64,000 nucleotides of DNA from Bacillus weihaiensis (GTDB lineage: Bacteria; Bacillota; Bacilli; Bacillales; Bacillaceae), in contig NZ_CP016020.1 in assembly GCF_001889165.1 (NCBI RefSeq), positions 2,640,501 to 2,704,500 of the forward strand. Reading direction: 5' to 3'. The notes beneath the pieces were generated by a model. The model was not told the origin of the DNA and made no database searches. It was given only the letters and a program-made list of their open reading frames with translations. This document shows positions 57,082 through 64,000 of the stretch, piece by piece. The position numbers were made by a program, and so were the translations under genes. Within the stretch, counting starts at the first letter, position 1, and every line of letters starts with the position of its first letter.

Positions 57082-57315
57082 ATGCTAGGGGAATTGACGA
57101 CTATATTAAATGAACAAAAGATTCAATTGGATAGTACACTAGCAGCTAAAGGAAAAATTTGCGGGATTTAAATACCATCTAGCATTCGTTCTTTATGTCG
57201 TGTCATGCAGAAGGTGTTTGAGGCTCCAATTATAGAACTCTTATTAGACGAAGAAAACACTCAAATAATTAGTATAAATGTACATGATAACGAATATTCT
57301 AATGCTCTATTTTAA
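57082..57315 (+). pseudogene. Decayed Clp-family ATPase C-terminus (clpE-like remnant)
   Basis: A 77-codon stretch in one frame with one internal stop (TAA at 57169-57171). After the stop it reads SIRSLCRVMQKVFEAPIIEL, then a short acidic tail with INVHDNE. This resembles the last ~60 residues of Clp/Hsp100 D2 domains (GARPLRRAIQK..E..L.EELL...DVxDGE). In B. subtilis clpE lies between motA and ykvI, the same place. No ribosome site or ATPase core remains. The orientation would be inverted relative to the expected one, so the assignment is tentative. Confidence 0.45.
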
Positions 57316-57709
57316 GGTTGATCCATACAAGTCAAACTCTTTTCTCTTAACTCTGTTAAACGAGGTCGGGGGTGATTTTGTTGTAGATATTCACTTTCTA
57401 TAAAGATCCAAGATCATCCAGGAGAGCCAGGAAAGGGATTTTCATTTATACACTTCTCTCTTATCTAGCTAGAACACCTCCCCCTCAAGAATAGCTATTT
57501 GTAGATTAATAGCGCCTTATCTTTACAGGACTAACTAACACTTTTTATATTTCTAAACAGGCGTCTCTTCCCTTTCATTCTATTTAACAAAGTGCAAACA
57601 ACTAACATTCCCCTTTACCACAGCCTAAATCGTGAAAAATTCTCTAGAATGATCCCTTCCATTCGGTCTGTATGTTAAAATTTACCCATCAAGATTGAAA
57701 GGAGCCGCT
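57316..57709. other. Non-coding tract before the K+ channel gene
   Basis: About 390 bases. A further 30-codon open piece (57316-57407), reading NEVGGDFVVDIHFL at its end, looks like more decayed coding DNA of unknown origin. The rest should hold the channel-gene promoter. Confidence 0.35.
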
Positions 57710-58732
57710 ATGATTTACTTCAAAAAATTCTTTGTTAAAATGATCCACTTAAATAACTGGACTTTAGTTTTTGCTACTATTTCATTGGTTTTAATCAGTA
57801 GCTATTTTATTTATTTTATCGAACCCGAAACGTTTACAAGCCCATTTGAGGGCCTTTGGTGGACAATGACTACTGTCGCCACTGTTGGATATGGTGATGT
57901 CTCACCGACAACAGTATCCGGTAAAATATTCGCCATGTTTTTATACGTTATCGGAATTGGACTTATGACGATTTTCATCGGGAAAGTTATTGATTTCTTC
58001 AGCTTACGTAAAAGACTAAAGGAGGAAGGAAAGTTGAAAATTACTGCAAACGATCATATTATTCTCATTAACTGGACAAAAAGAGCTTCGATTACCCTCG
58101 ATGAACTACTTACCACATTTGATTCCATTCATGTGGTTATTATTGACGAGGAACTAGCAAAAATCCCACTCCTCCATGAACGAGTTGACTTTGTAAGCGG
58201 TAATCCAGCTGATGTTGAGACACTTCAAAAAGCGAACGTACTATCTGCTAAATCAGTGATGATTTTTTCACCAGACGGTCGAATGACAACCTCACAAGCC
58301 GATGGTCATACACTCTTAATTGCTTCAACATTAGAAGGTATCGGCAAGGAAAATAACCAAAATATCTATACAATCTGTGAAGTAGCGAATTCTCAGCATA
58401 TGAATGCCTTTTTACATGCAAATGTAGAAGAATTTATTACAGCAAATGATACGGCAGCCCACCTTGCAGCTCGTTCCATTATCTATAACGGATCAAGTGA
58501 AATTATTCGACAGCTTACTAGTCATCAAGGCTATGATCTATACTCAATTGATCCAAAACCAGAATGGAAAACTTATGAAGATGCACGGAAAGTTCTTTCA
58601 GAAAAAGGCGCCCTTCTCATCTCAGATGGGAGTGACTTGTCAATTATCAATAACCTTTCAAAGAAAGTGAAAAGCGACACAAAGCTTTTTATTATTTGTA
58701 ATAGCGATACGTATTCAAAAATCATTTCTTAA
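57710..58732 (+). CDS. Two-helix potassium channel with RCK/TrkA-N domain (YugO-like)
   Basis: 340 aa. Two membrane helices (~18-37 and ~75-95) flank a pore loop with the K+ selectivity filter TVGYGD (58-63). A TrkA-N/RCK domain (~115-235) with DHIILINWTKRA and VEEFITANDT segments and a C-terminal RCK-like part follow. Same architecture as B. subtilis YugO, the biofilm and electrical-signalling channel. ATG at 57710 after AAAGGAG; a TTG five codons earlier overlaps the site. Confidence 0.88.
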   Translation: MIYFKKFFVKMIHLNNWTLVFATISLVLISSYFIYFIEPETFTSPFEGLWWTMTTVATVGYGDVSPTTVSGKIFAMFLYVIGIGLMTIFIGKVIDFFSLRKRLKEEGKLKITANDHIILINWTKRASITLDELLTTFDSIHVVIIDEELAKIPLLHERVDFVSGNPADVETLQKANVLSAKSVMIFSPDGRMTTSQADGHTLLIASTLEGIGKENNQNIYTICEVANSQHMNAFLHANVEEFITANDTAAHLAARSIIYNGSSEIIRQLTSHQGYDLYSIDPKPEWKTYEDARKVLSEKGALLISDGSDLSIINNLSKKVKSDTKLFIICNSDTYSKIIS

Positions 58733-58803
58733 GGGAGGCTTTGTCCTCCCCTTTGTCATGTCCGACCTTTTTAGCACATATACATGCTAGTGAGGTGTTT
58801 ATA

Positions 58804-59073
58804 ATGACGAAAATATATTCTTCCTTCTATTTATCTATTTCTTTCCTTTTTTTATTTGTAAATGGATCTGGCCTAGGGTTTATCTTTTATCAAATTCAAC
58901 TTGGAGAAGAATTTGGACTAGCTATGTTTATTTTTACGAGTTTAGTTGGCGCGTTGTTTACAACATTCGAAATGGAACAAAAGCCAGAATACTATTCACG
59001 TTTATTCTTTTATTCTCATCTTATCATCACCCTCCTTCCCCTCTATTACTATGGAATAATGAAACTAATGTAA
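58804..59073 (+). CDS. Small membrane protein (89 aa)
   Basis: 89 aa with three hydrophobic helices. The ATG at 58804 follows GAGGTGTTTATA; an earlier in-frame ATG lacks a site. Lies 70 bases after the K+ channel gene on the same strand and may be co-transcribed. No known family. Confidence 0.65.
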   Translation: MTKIYSSFYLSISFLFLFVNGSGLGFIFYQIQLGEEFGLAMFIFTSLVGALFTTFEMEQKPEYYSRLFFYSHLIITLLPLYYYGIMKLM

Positions 59074-59201
59074 ATTTTATCCGTCAATAGTCGTATTCAA
59101 TCTCTTCCTAATGTATGGAAGAAAAATCAACCATATACAGGGCGATGCAGCGTTTCCTCTCCTTTATATTTAAAGAATAAAAGGAAAATGGAGGGGTAAA
59201 C

Positions 59202-59324
59202 ATGTTTGTTAATGAGTATGAATTAAAAAAGATCTATGAATATAGACGAATAGAATACGAAGAAAAACAAAGATATACCTGGAACAACCCTATTTTTTTA
59301 ATTAATGATATAAAAAGGAAATAA
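59202..59324 (+). CDS. Small charged protein (40 aa)
   Basis: 40 aa, rich in Tyr, Glu, Lys and Arg, helical at the N-terminus (YELKKIYEYRRIEYEEKQR). Strong ribosome site GGAGGGG five bases before the ATG. A 12-bp hairpin (59353-59394) follows as possible terminator. Function unknown. Confidence 0.6.
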   Translation: MFVNEYELKKIYEYRRIEYEEKQRYTWNNPIFLINDIKRK

Positions 59325-59352
59325 ATTGAATCCTGTACTTTTCTTTCCCAAT

Positions 59353-59394
59353 CGATATAGAAGATGAATGGTATTTCCTTTCTCTTCTATATCG
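59353..59394 (+). terminator. Stem-loop after the 40-aa gene
   Basis: Perfect 12-bp inverted repeat CGATATAGAAGA / TCTTCTATATCG with an 18-base loop; the following T-run is weak. Confidence 0.6.
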
Positions 59395-59766
59395 ACTTAT
59401 TCGTTTCGATTCCGTTAAAGATTGTTGGTAATTTTCCCTGCAGACAGTCCTAAAGCCTCCTTAGTTGTCAAGCCTCTTGCCCCTTTGGCCATTGACCACT
59501 CCCTAAAAGGAAGACGAAGATAAAAGAATCTTGATAGTATAAAATGAGTTGCTCTCACCGATAAAGAGATAAATTTTGTACCCAGAAATAATATTCGGGA
59601 CTTGGAAATAGTACAAAACAATATTCACTAAATAATAGCCTAAAATGTCACTTCCTTATTTCCTATTCCCTCCTACAAATTTCTCCTCATCGTTTACACC
59701 TTCTATTCATCTCTACTAAAAAAATGAGCTTTTTTTCCTAACTTCGACAACTTCTTATAGAAACAC
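59395..59766. other. Intergenic region upstream of motA
   Basis: About 370 bases with an open stretch on the minus strand (59415-59621) lacking a ribosome site and family resemblance. No recognised gene. Confidence 0.35.
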
Positions 59767-59793
59767 TAAAAATATTTCTACTTTATCCGATAT
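59767..59793 (+). promoter_or_regulatory. Sigma-D-type promoter of motAB
   Basis: TAAA (59767-59770), 15 bases, TCCGATAT (59786-59793): the sigma-D consensus TAAA-N15-GCCGATAT with one mismatch, 40 bases upstream of the motA ATG. motAB is sigma-D-dependent in B. subtilis. Confidence 0.82.
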
Positions 59794-59832
59794 TACTTAT
59801 AAGTAAAAATAAAAGAGAAATGGTGATTTACA

Positions 59833-60633
59833 ATGGATAAAACTACATTAATAGGAATTATACTGTCGCTTATCGCAGTTGGAGTTGGGATGTTTTTAAA
59901 AGGCGTAAGTCCCTCAAACTTATTAAATGCGCCTGCGATTTTAATCATTATCTTAGGAACAATCGCTGCAGTTACAATTGCATTTCCAACAAACGAGATT
60001 AAAAAAGTACCAAAATTATTTGGTATTATTTTCAAAGAGCAAAAAATACCAACCATTCAAGAGCTTATTCCGTTATTCTCAGATTGGGCTCAAGTGGCAC
60101 GTAAAGAAGGTTTACTTGCACTAGAAGCAAAATTATCAGAGGTTGATGACCCCTTCTTAAAAAATGGTTTATTAATGGCCGTGGATGGTCAAAATGCAGA
60201 ATTTATTCGTGATGTGATGTCAGAAGAAATAGAAGCAATGGAAGAACGTCACCAAGCATCGGCAACAATATTTACACAAGCTGGGACTTATGCTCCAACA
60301 CTTGGAGTTTTAGGAGCAGTTGTCGGTCTTATTGCAGCCCTTTCCCATATGGAAGATTCCAATGCTCTTGGTGCTGCCATCGGCGCTGCCTTTATCGCAA
60401 CAATGATGGGGATCTTCACTGGTTATGTTTTGTGGCATCCTTTCGCAAATAAACTAAAACGTAAATCAAAACAAGAAGTAAAAGTAAAACAAGTGATGAT
60501 TGAAGGAGTTCTATCAGTATTAGAGGGACAAGCCCCTAAAGCAATTGAGCAAAAACTAGCAACATACCTACCTGTAAGTGAAAGAAATCAATTAAATGCT
60601 TCGATCGCTGAGGGAGAGAGCGTAAATGGCTAG
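59833..60633 (+). CDS. motA: Flagellar stator protein MotA
   Basis: 266-aa inner-membrane protein with four helices; forms the H+-driven stator with MotB. AGTYAPTLGVLGAVVGLIAAL and FIATMMGIFTGYVLWHPFA hold the pore helices, and the cytoplasmic loop has the EAMEERHQ segment. Matches B. subtilis MotA closely as I recall it. GGTGATTTACA precedes the ATG; overlaps motB by eight bases. Confidence 0.96.
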   Translation: MDKTTLIGIILSLIAVGVGMFLKGVSPSNLLNAPAILIIILGTIAAVTIAFPTNEIKKVPKLFGIIFKEQKIPTIQELIPLFSDWAQVARKEGLLALEAKLSEVDDPFLKNGLLMAVDGQNAEFIRDVMSEEIEAMEERHQASATIFTQAGTYAPTLGVLGAVVGLIAALSHMEDSNALGAAIGAAFIATMMGIFTGYVLWHPFANKLKRKSKQEVKVKQVMIEGVLSVLEGQAPKAIEQKLATYLPVSERNQLNASIAEGESVNG

Positions 60634-61399
60634 AAAGAAGAAGCATAAACATGAAGATGAGCATATGGATGAATCCTGGCTGGTACCTTATGCAGATTTA
60701 TTAACGTTAGTACTAGCGCTATTTATCGTGCTTTTTGCAATGAGTTCAGTTGATGCCCAAAAATTCCAGCAATTGTCTAGAGCATTTAATTCAACATTTA
60801 CTGGAGGTACAGGTGTATTGGAATACCCAAGCCCCACTCCTGATGGTGAAATGGAACAATTAGATATTGAAAAAGAACAACAAATAAATGAGGAAGACAT
60901 TGAAGAAGCCAAAGAGCGAATTGAGCAAGAAAACCTAAAAGAAATTCAAGATAAAATTAATAGCTATATAACTGATAATAAACTAGAAACTAGACTAGAA
61001 ACTAGGCTCACAGACGAAGGATTGCTAATCACCCTTTTAAATGATGTATTCTTTAATTCTGGAAGTTCAGAAGTTCGTGAAAAAGATAAAAAGCTTGCTT
61101 CAGAGATTTCAGAGCTTCTCATCATGAGCCCACCACGTAATATAATCGTGAGTGGTCATACAGATAATATCCCGATTAATAACTCAGAATTTGATTCTAA
61201 CTGGCACCTGAGTGTGATGCGTGCTGTAAACTTTATGAAGATTTTAATCGATAACGATAAGTTAGATCCGAAAGCTTTTAGCGCAAAGGGATTTGGCGAA
61301 TTCAGCCCTGTAGCTTCTAACGAAACGAAAGAAGGCAGACAAAAAAATCGACGTGTTGAAATTTTGATATTACCTTATGAGCAAAAGCCATCACAATAA
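60626..61399 (+). CDS. motB: Flagellar stator protein MotB
   Basis: 257 aa. N-terminal single helix (~24-44) preceded by the proton-channel Asp24 (DESWLVPYADLLTL), a linker, and a C-terminal OmpA-like peptidoglycan-binding domain (~145-250; VSGHTDNIPINN, FSAKGFGEFSPVASN, NRRVEILI). Only this sequence distinguishes it from MotS; length, order and the sigma-D promoter fit MotB. GAGGGAGAG precedes the ATG. Confidence 0.95.
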   Translation: MARKKKHKHEDEHMDESWLVPYADLLTLVLALFIVLFAMSSVDAQKFQQLSRAFNSTFTGGTGVLEYPSPTPDGEMEQLDIEKEQQINEEDIEEAKERIEQENLKEIQDKINSYITDNKLETRLETRLTDEGLLITLLNDVFFNSGSSEVREKDKKLASEISELLIMSPPRNIIVSGHTDNIPINNSEFDSNWHLSVMRAVNFMKILIDNDKLDPKAFSAKGFGEFSPVASNETKEGRQKNRRVEILILPYEQKPSQ

Positions 61400-61424
61400 A
61401 AACCACACTTAAGTTGAACAAAAT

Positions 61425-61474
61425 AAAAAGCCGGTAAAGATTTTACTTGAAGTAAAATCTTTACCGGCTTTTTT
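61425..61474. terminator. Strong bidirectional terminator after motB
   Basis: Perfect stem of about 20 bp (AGCCGGTAAAGATTTTACT and its complement) flanked by A and T runs. Placed between motB and the convergent marR-type gene. Confidence 0.93.
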
Positions 61475-61549
61475 GCCTAAGGCACCTACAGGCTACCCTT
61501 ATGCTCTTTTTACAGCAGAGGCCAAATTGATCAAAATTCTCTATAACAA

Positions 61550-61996
61550 TTATAGTAACTCATTTGCATGCAGACCAACTTTTTTCATTAAGTCGATTGC
61601 TTGTTTTTTTTCCTCTTCCGTCAACACACTAACAATTTCATTGATCCGTTCCTGATGTGGAGGAAAAATACTCTCTATTAATTCTTTTCCTTTGTCAGTA
61701 ATTTGTGCAAATGTAACTCTTCGGTCTTTTGGACAAGCCACACGATTTAAAAGATTTTTCTGTTCCAATTTATCGACCACATATGTGATACTTCCGCTCG
61801 CTAGAAGAATTTTCCCGCCAATTTGTTGTAATGGTTGGTCTCCCTTATGATAAAGAAGCTCCAAAACAGCAAATTCAGTAGGATTTAACTTAAAAGTTGC
61901 AATATTTTTATTGACAACATCATTAAAAGCACGATGTGCACGAGAAAGGACAATAAAAAATTTAAGAGAATCTTCAATTTCTTTTGTTTTATCCAT
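61550..61996 (-). CDS. mhqR: MarR-family regulator MhqR-like
   Basis: 148-aa MarR repressor: winged helix at ~45-105 with LNPTEFAVLELLYHKGDQPLQQIG, LASGSITYVVDKLEQKNLL and CPKDRRVTFAQIT. These match B. subtilis MhqR, which senses quinone stress and controls mhq genes. The position beside motB matches B. subtilis. No Cys-based redox switch is clear beyond the CP before KDRR. Target operators are not seen in the window. Confidence 0.85.
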   Translation of the reverse strand: MDKTKEIEDSLKFFIVLSRAHRAFNDVVNKNIATFKLNPTEFAVLELLYHKGDQPLQQIGGKILLASGSITYVVDKLEQKNLLNRVACPKDRRVTFAQITDKGKELIESIFPPHQERINEIVSVLTEEEKKQAIDLMKKVGLHANELL

Positions 61997-62121
61997 ATAG
62001 ACTCAACCCTTTAACCATTATCTTGAATTCAAACTATTCAGCTATATCATAGTCTAATTTCCTATTTAAGTCAATCTTAATGAAGCTTTAGAATGATTAA
62101 AAGGAGTCGTACTCCTAGAAA

Positions 62122-62161
62122 AAAAGGTTCTAAGCATCATATACGAAACTTAGAACCTTTT
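62122..62161 (-). terminator. Terminator of the Spo0E-like gene
   Basis: AAAAGGTTCTAAG / CTTAGAACCTTTT stem with loop, 39 bases past the stop of the Spo0E-like gene. Confidence 0.8.
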
Positions 62162-62199
62162 ATATGGATTGTATTTACAAAGGGTGATCTCATTTCCCT

Positions 62200-62382
62200 T
62201 TACAGATATTCTTCATCTATTATCATTTGTTGATATTCGTTAAGAAGCATGTCCAAATCTTGACTACACTTAACAGCAGTTTCACTTGTATAGCCTTCTC
62301 TCGTTGCTGTTTCAATCATTTCTTCTCTCTTAAGGTTAATTTTCTCAAGAAGCTTTGTTTTGAGTCGTTCATATTTCATCAT
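62200..62382 (-). CDS. Spo0E-like aspartyl-phosphate phosphatase
   Basis: 60 aa, two helices, with the family signature SQDLDMLLNEYQ (consensus SQELD). Members dephosphorylate Spo0A~P and thus delay sporulation. AAGGAGGGGTTA precedes the ATG; the next codon is also ATG. Which Spo0E-like paralogue it is cannot be told. Confidence 0.87.
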   Translation of the reverse strand: MMKYERLKTKLLEKINLKREEMIETATREGYTSETAVKCSQDLDMLLNEYQQMIIDEEYL

Positions 62383-62457
62383 TAACCCCTCCTTGATATT
62401 CGATTGTCTTTTTCACTATTGGCTTTAATAAATATTTTTGTTAATGGGTGTAACAAG

Positions 62458-62503
62458 CCTTCACGTTCCGCCGGAAGTCTCCTGCCTTCCACTCCAATCA
62501 ACA
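62458..62503 (-). repeat. Fragment of the GC-rich intergenic repeat
   Basis: Minus strand GTTGATTGGAGTGGAAGGCA then GGAGACTTCCGGCGGAACGT, a piece of the GGAGCGGAA-type Bacillus repeat related to family A. It produces a spurious 80-codon open frame. Confidence 0.6.
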
Positions 62504-62850
62504 AATTGAATATATTAACATTAAGAATTAACAGAGCCTTATTATTTCTAGTGGTAAACCAACAACCTTCGTTCATTGGTTGAGCAAGCCGATATTTAAA
62601 TACATCAGTAGGAATGTTCATCAATCTGTTTATTCCTATGCATTATGGCAAAATAATTAAATAGTGTAAAGACAATCGCAAATTTAGACAATTTATGCAC
62701 TTTCAAATGTGACTAATTTTAAAACTCATTATTGTGTCTTAGTGAGATTATTCCCTTTTATTGCTAATTATAAACATGAAAATCATCGATACATGAATCT
62801 AGTATTTAAGGAAAAACTATATGGTAAACAGATAACAGGAGGTTTATTTG

Positions 62851-63633
62851 GTGAAAAAAATTAGCTTTCTTACCCTTATCTTATTCCTTATTCCACCTAT
62901 CATACTAGCCGCACCACCAGATGAGGATCACGAAAAACAGGTAGCTATCGTAATAGACGATTTCGGAAATGGGATGAAAGGTACAGCTGAAATATTATCT
63001 TTACCTGTACCTATTACAGCTGCAATTATGCCTTTTCTTTCTACCACGGAAGAAGATGCGAAGCTTGCTCATAAAAATGGACATGAAGTAATTGTTCACT
63101 TACCTATGGAACCAATTTCCGGAAAAAAGAGCTGGCTTGGACCAGGTGCAATAACAACTGATTTATCAAATGAGGAAGTGAAAAAGAGAGTACATGCTGC
63201 AATTGACGATGTTCCTTATGCAGTTGGAATGAACAACCATATGGGCTCAAAAGTAACCGCTGATGAGAGAGTGATGAGAATTATATTAGAAGTCTGTAAA
63301 GAACGGAATCTGTATTATTTAGATAGTAAAACAACAGGTAAAAGTGTAGTTCCGAAGCTAGCTAGTGAGCTGCATGTACCTTATTTAGAAAACGAGCTTT
63401 TTTTTGATGAGCAATATACAACAAGCCATATTATTAAGCAAGCTAATCTTTTAATGACTCGAATTGACCAGGATAATGAAATCATTGCAATTGGACATGT
63501 TGGAATCGCAGGTGAGAAAACAGCATCTGTATTAAAGCAATATGTTCCATTGGTTGAGAAGAAAGCAGATACCGTTACTTTATCTGAGCTCTTGTTAGAG
63601 ATAGATTTTACTCCAAAAGAGCAAAAAACATAA
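62851..63633 (+). CDS. Divergent polysaccharide deacetylase family protein
   Basis: 260 aa: signal peptide ~1-20, then a YibQ/DUF610-type NodB-like barrel. Motifs VAIVIDDFGNGMKGTAEIL, ITAAIMPFLS, VIVHLPMEPIS, YAVGMNNHMGSKV and YYLDSKTTGKSV. Presumably acts outside the membrane; some metal ligands of true deacetylases are changed in this family, so activity is uncertain. GTG at 62851 after AGGAGG; a TTG one codon earlier is possible. Confidence 0.87.
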   Translation: MKKISFLTLILFLIPPIILAAPPDEDHEKQVAIVIDDFGNGMKGTAEILSLPVPITAAIMPFLSTTEEDAKLAHKNGHEVIVHLPMEPISGKKSWLGPGAITTDLSNEEVKKRVHAAIDDVPYAVGMNNHMGSKVTADERVMRIILEVCKERNLYYLDSKTTGKSVVPKLASELHVPYLENELFFDEQYTTSHIIKQANLLMTRIDQDNEIIAIGHVGIAGEKTASVLKQYVPLVEKKADTVTLSELLLEIDFTPKEQKT

Positions 63634-63752
63634 GAGGCTGGGACAGAAGTGCCTGGCACCTTATCGTAACGACTATATGTACGCACTGATTTATCTAGTG
63701 CACACAATAGATTGTATCGGAGGGTGCCTAGCTCTTTGTTTTGTCCCAGCCT
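63632..63752. repeat. 124-bp repeat with inverted ends, copy 2
   Basis: Nearly identical to 36172-36295 apart from a few substitutions; the left end AAGAGGCTGGGACA is complete, while the right end stops at TGTCCCAGCCT. It overlaps the last base pair of the deacetylase stop and lies between convergent genes. Confidence 0.75.
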
Positions 63753-63760
63753 ATTGGTGT

Positions 63761-64000
63761 TTAGCTTTGTTTTTTGATTAAATCCACTGATGTCACTCGA
63801 AACTCTTTATCCTCAAGCTTCTTTATTACTTTCTTAAGTTTATCTTCTGACACTTCACTTGAAATGTTTAAGATGATTCTTCGGATGTATTGATCTCCAT
63901 TATCTAATGTTAACAGACCTTCAATATTTACATCTTTTACGGCTGTAACTAAATCTTTAATAGCTCCCTTATGTTCCTTTGTTCCAACAGTAAGTAAGTA
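63761..64000 (-). CDS. C-terminal ~79 residues of an unknown protein with an ACT-like end
   Basis: Runs off the right edge. The visible part has alternating beta-alpha elements: LLTVGTKEHKGAIKDLVTAV, then a glycine-poor ISS.. segment, and ends VTSVDLIKKQS. This is consistent with an ACT-like ligand-binding fold, for instance the C-terminus of MgtC/SapB proteins, but I cannot assign it. Stop TAA at 63761-63763. Confidence 0.5.
   Translation of the reverse strand, partial: YLLTVGTKEHKGAIKDLVTAVKDVNIEGLLTLDNGDQYIRRIILNISSEVSEDKLKKVIKKLEDKEFRVTSVDLIKKQS

Noticed and set aside
59415-59621. 68-codon minus-strand frame ending AGKITNNL
   Set aside because: No ribosome site or recognisable family; possibly decayed DNA but nothing firm.
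62382-62624. 80-codon frame after the Spo0E-like gene
   Set aside because: Its central third is the GC-rich intergenic repeat; no good ribosome site, so likely spurious.
63381-63707. 108-codon minus-strand frame through the second repeat copy
   Set aside because: Same repeat-derived start, and antisense to the deacetylase gene.

Overview
The window comes from a motile, endospore-forming, low-G+C member of the Bacillaceae. The evidence is an N-terminal fragment of the sporulation kinase KinA, the splAB spore photoproduct lyase genes, a gerA-type germinant receptor operon, spore-associated ykvT, ykvU and stoA homologues, a Spo0E-like protein, motAB, AGGAGG-type ribosome sites and frequent TTG/GTG starts. 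Gene order follows, from memory, the Bacillus subtilis segment mhqR-motBA-(clpE)-ykvI-queCDEF-ykvRSTU-stoA-zosA-ykvY-glcT-ptsGHI-splAB-ykwC-pbpH-kinA. Here it runs from high to low coordinates, with several insertions. I see no rRNA, tRNA, intact insertion sequence, prophage or CRISPR array.

Region by region. 1-674: kinA N-terminus (minus). 675-1760: decayed intergenic DNA with a dispersed repeat. 1761-11570: a fatty-acid degradation cluster, all on the minus strand, inserted between kinA and pbpH. It has acyl-CoA dehydrogenases, an acyl-CoA ligase, a 3-hydroxyacyl-CoA dehydrogenase, a thioesterase, an SDR, a kinase-like protein, a quinone oxidoreductase and a TetR regulator. The same 16-bp palindrome precedes both of its transcription units. 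11900-20070: pbpH, a GNAT gene, ykwC, two small membrane proteins, an SDR, splB and splA. 20278-25606: glcT-ptsG-ptsH-ptsI with its antitermination terminator. 25700-31640: small secreted or unknown proteins, a holin-like type I toxin with a candidate antisense RNA, an unlinked pfkA, a HAD hydrolase and an EAL phosphodiesterase. 32450-41000: ykvY, a glycosyltransferase, a DUF1284 protein, the metal ATPase zosA/pfeT with a PerR box, stoA and ykvU. 41093-44759: a gerA-gerB-gerC operon. 45150-48140: ykvT, ykvS, ykvR and neighbours. 48356-51073: queCDEF under a preQ1 riboswitch. 51174-57000: membrane proteins, a CBS/DUF21 transporter with a possible structured leader, a HAD hydrolase and ykvI. 57082-64000: a decayed Clp-ATPase tail, a K+ channel, motAB under a sigma-D promoter, mhqR, a Spo0E-like gene, a divergent polysaccharide deacetylase and a partial gene at the edge.

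How the genes work together. The acyl-CoA cluster looks like a self-contained beta-oxidation regulon controlled by its own TetR protein. The pts genes import glucose and supply phosphate for carbon catabolite control. queCDEF make preQ1, which feeds back through the riboswitch. ykvT, ykvU, stoA, splAB and the ger operon form a spore-biology neighbourhood. I found no wholly new multi-gene system. The most unusual items are the type I toxin-antitoxin locus, the clear terminator/antiterminator switch of the preQ1 leader, a possible structured leader before the DUF21/CBS gene, the TetR palindrome regulon, and repeat elements with AGAGGCTGGGACA ends.
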